DNA from: an uncultured Clostridium sp.
GTDB taxonomy: Bacteria; Bacillota; Clostridia; Oscillospirales; Acutalibacteraceae
Reading direction: 5' to 3'
Assembly (NCBI GenBank): GCA_958422185.1
Contig: CATZNW010000011.1
Coordinates: forward strand, 1-64,000
Length of the DNA: 64,000 bases
Notes under the pieces: generated by a model
Database searches by the model: none
The model's input: the letters and a program-made list of their open reading frames with translations, nothing else
What the model was told of the DNA's origin: nothing
Translations under genes and position numbers: made by a program
Part shown: piece by piece, positions 62,425 through 64,000 of the stretch
Position numbering within the stretch: the stretch's first letter is position 1
Layout: every line of letters begins with the position of its first letter

Positions 62425-63459
62425 CTATTTTAATGTTTTTATAAAAACTTCAAACTCTTTTCTTGCACCTGGATCGATATTAATAAATTTCGAACCACCT
62501 GAACCTTCTAATGATATATTATTTAAAATTTGCTCATTCATGTTGTGGAAATCAAGATGATTCAAATAAGCATATTGAAAAGATTTATAATCATCAAATA
62601 TCTTTTCGTTTTTATTTTCCACGTCTAAAGCTGTTTTCACACTATCAAAAGGATCAGATCTTGCAACATCTTTTAGAAGATTGTATAAATCGTTTACTAT
62701 AAAATATACTTTAAGATCGCCTTTATTGTTGAGCATTTCAATCAAAGAAGAATAGGTTCTGTCATTAATAAAATTAATTAAAAAATTTTTATTTAATTTT
62801 ATATGAGACGGCGACAAAGCTGAAATCATATGAAGCCGGACTTCAAACTTAAGTTTCTTTTTTGTTAACAATAGGTACAGATCCGAGATCTGATCCATAA
62901 GCAAATGATTTAGGATCCTGTTTGAACATGCCTCATAGCTGGGGGGCATGTCCAGAATGATATGTAAATCCTTAGTCTTATTTCTTTTCCTTATATTGTT
63001 CTTTTTATTCTTTGATTGTTTTTCATCATCTTTTTTACTGCAAATAATATCTAAATTCTGTTCGATGATATTTTTAATAATTAAATAAATAGTATTTTCA
63101 AATAAATCCACCTCCACATCGCCAATATCAACCTTATCCGGATCGACCATACAAACATTTATTTTATCATAAGTTGTTTTATGCTGAGAATATGGGGCAA
63201 CGTTCAAAATACCAACATATTCTTTACTTATAAACTTCTTAGAATCAAGTAAAGCTTCATTCAAAAAACGTACATTATCCTTATTTTCATAATAAATCTT
63301 ATAGTTTGAATACCACGAAGATCCGTACCAATCCAAATCAATAATATAAGACAGTTGATTTTCTTTATTTTGATAATAATCAGCGGTCATTAAAGCATAA
63401 GTGCTTTTACCGCATCCTCCTTTAATTGAATTTATAACATCAAAAATGACTTTACCCAA
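62425..63459 (-). CDS. ParA/MinD-like deviant-Walker ATPase
   Basis: A 344-residue P-loop ATPase. SIKGGCGKST at residues 11-20 is a deviant Walker A (KGGxGK[S/T]) of the ParA/MinD/SIMIBI group; Walker A' is LDWYGSSWY, and ILDMPPS near residue 175 is the Walker B-like stretch. A charged, low-complexity loop (KKDDEKQSKNKKNN, about residues 140-155) is inserted before Walker B. The C-terminal half is not typical of ParA. The start is a TTG at 63459 with GGAGGAG upstream and it overlaps the preceding gene by 8 bases. Not next to a replication gene, so partitioning of a plasmid is unlikely. Confidence 0.78.
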   Translation of the reverse strand: MGKVIFDVINSIKGGCGKSTYALMTADYYQNKENQLSYIIDLDWYGSSWYSNYKIYYENKDNVRFLNEALLDSKKFISKEYVGILNVAPYSQHKTTYDKINVCMVDPDKVDIGDVEVDLFENTIYLIIKNIIEQNLDIICSKKDDEKQSKNKKNNIRKRNKTKDLHIILDMPPSYEACSNRILNHLLMDQISDLYLLLTKKKLKFEVRLHMISALSPSHIKLNKNFLINFINDRTYSSLIEMLNNKGDLKVYFIVNDLYNLLKDVARSDPFDSVKTALDVENKNEKIFDDYKSFQYAYLNHLDFHNMNEQILNNISLEGSGGSKFINIDPGARKEFEVFIKTLK

Positions 63460-64000
63460 AATTATTCTCCTCCATAATGCAACTGATATTTTGATACAAT
63501 GTAGTATCCATCATATCAGATTCTTCCAGCACCTTCTTAATAGATGTAAAAAAATTATGAACGTAGCCGGTCTCACAAGCAAATACATCCGACGCCGCAT
63601 AAAGCATAGCTTTTATACCCAAGCTGATACTGCTGTTATATTCAAAGAATAAAAGAGTGAGATCGTAAACTCTTTTATCCATAAAGAAATCTTTGTCAAA
63701 CTCACTATCGCAGACGGTAACATCTTGCGTTTCTTCCAGCGATATTTCAAATTCTCTATAATCGTTGTTATTGTATGCCATTCTGTACTTATGCCAAAAC
63801 AACATTTGATGCACATTGGAAACAGCGCTATAAATATTCATCATAAATGAATTTCTGATCGACTGATCTCCGAAACCATCGCTTGAACGGAATATCACGT
63901 TGAAATAAAGAGCTTTAGCAAAATCTTTAACTTCGTAAAACAGCTTATTCTTGATCCGGCGGCATTTTTCATCGTTTAATTCATCATTAAGCGCGAGTAT
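63452..64000 (-). CDS. Unrecognised protein, 5' end outside the window
   Basis: The reading frame remains open from the stop at 63452 to the right edge (64000), so at least 182 codons are present and the start is missing. The visible part includes KNKLFYEVKDFAKALYFNV, then SSDGFGDQSIRNSF and a helical, acidic region ending MEENNFG. I recognise no domain or catalytic motif. It overlaps the ATPase gene by 8 bases and shares its AT-rich codon use, so the three genes form one operon. Confidence 0.7.
   Translation of the reverse strand: MLALNDELNDEKCRRIKNKLFYEVKDFAKALYFNVIFRSSDGFGDQSIRNSFMMNIYSAVSNVHQMLFWHKYRMAYNNNDYREFEISLEETQDVTVCDSEFDKDFFMDKRVYDLTLLFFEYNSSISLGIKAMLYAASDVFACETGYVHNFFTSIKKVLEESDMMDTTLYQNISCIMEENNFG

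Noticed and set aside
62425..63459. Plasmid or chromosome partition ParA
   Set aside because: No ParB-like gene or parS-like repeats are seen; the neighbours are an HD protein and an unknown gene.

Overview
The window looks like chromosome of an endospore-forming, gut-type Clostridia bacterium (Oscillospiraceae/Ruminococcaceae-like; genus not resolvable by eye). The evidence is a complete spoIIIA operon with the spoIIIA-Asp23-nusB-xseAB-ispA order known from Firmicutes, Gram-positive surface features (an LPNTG sortase signal, lipoproteins, a YfhO-type protein), frequent TTG start codons, and a large set of host-glycan hydrolases.

Region 1 (1-14.6 kb) is conserved core. Leftward from 9.07 kb lie spoIIIAA to spoIIIAH behind a good sigma-E-like promoter, then an Asp23 protein and a terminator, then nusB, a TsaD-like paralogue, xseA, xseB and ispA. 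Rightward are a GtrA-YfhO-like membrane protein, a long-form PRPP synthetase, a small membrane-anchored protein and tRNA-Ser(UGA).

Region 2 (14.6-41 kb) starts right behind the tRNA and is a glycan-utilisation island. It has an eight-gene leftward operon (two DUF5107-like proteins, two exported metallophosphoesterases, two MDR dehydrogenases, an amidohydrolase, a TIM-barrel hydrolase), a divergent GH95-like protein, an alkaline-phosphatase-superfamily lipoprotein, a GH110-GH95 pair, an AraC regulator, an LPXTG surface protein, and a metallophosphoesterase-GH35 pair. Five leftward promoters in this region share one operator layout: TCTAAAT, then TCNNAAT exactly 21 bp downstream, then a -10 box. 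This is the direct-repeat geometry of AraC/XylS activators, and the only AraC gene is in the middle. I infer one regulon.

Region 3 (41-58.3 kb) is a second, LacI-linked glycan locus. A leftward run encodes GH18-like, an unknown toroid-like protein, GH35, an MFS symporter, a BspA-type LRR lipoprotein, a second TIM-barrel hydrolase, GH109 and a GH141-like beta-helix lipoprotein. LacI is divergent from a GH3 gene across a perfect inverted repeat. Together, GH95 (alpha-fucose), GH110 (alpha-1,3-Gal, B antigen type), GH109 (alpha-GalNAc, A antigen type) and GH35 (beta-Gal) suggest stripping of mucin or blood-group-type glycans.

Region 4 (58.3-64 kb) has a stand-alone VWA protein with a Cys-rich tail, then a visibly AT-rich leftward cassette: an HD-domain protein with an in-frame 18-bp tandem repeat, a ParA/MinD-like ATPase, and an unrecognised gene running off the right edge. 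Its function is unknown and it is a candidate for an undescribed system.
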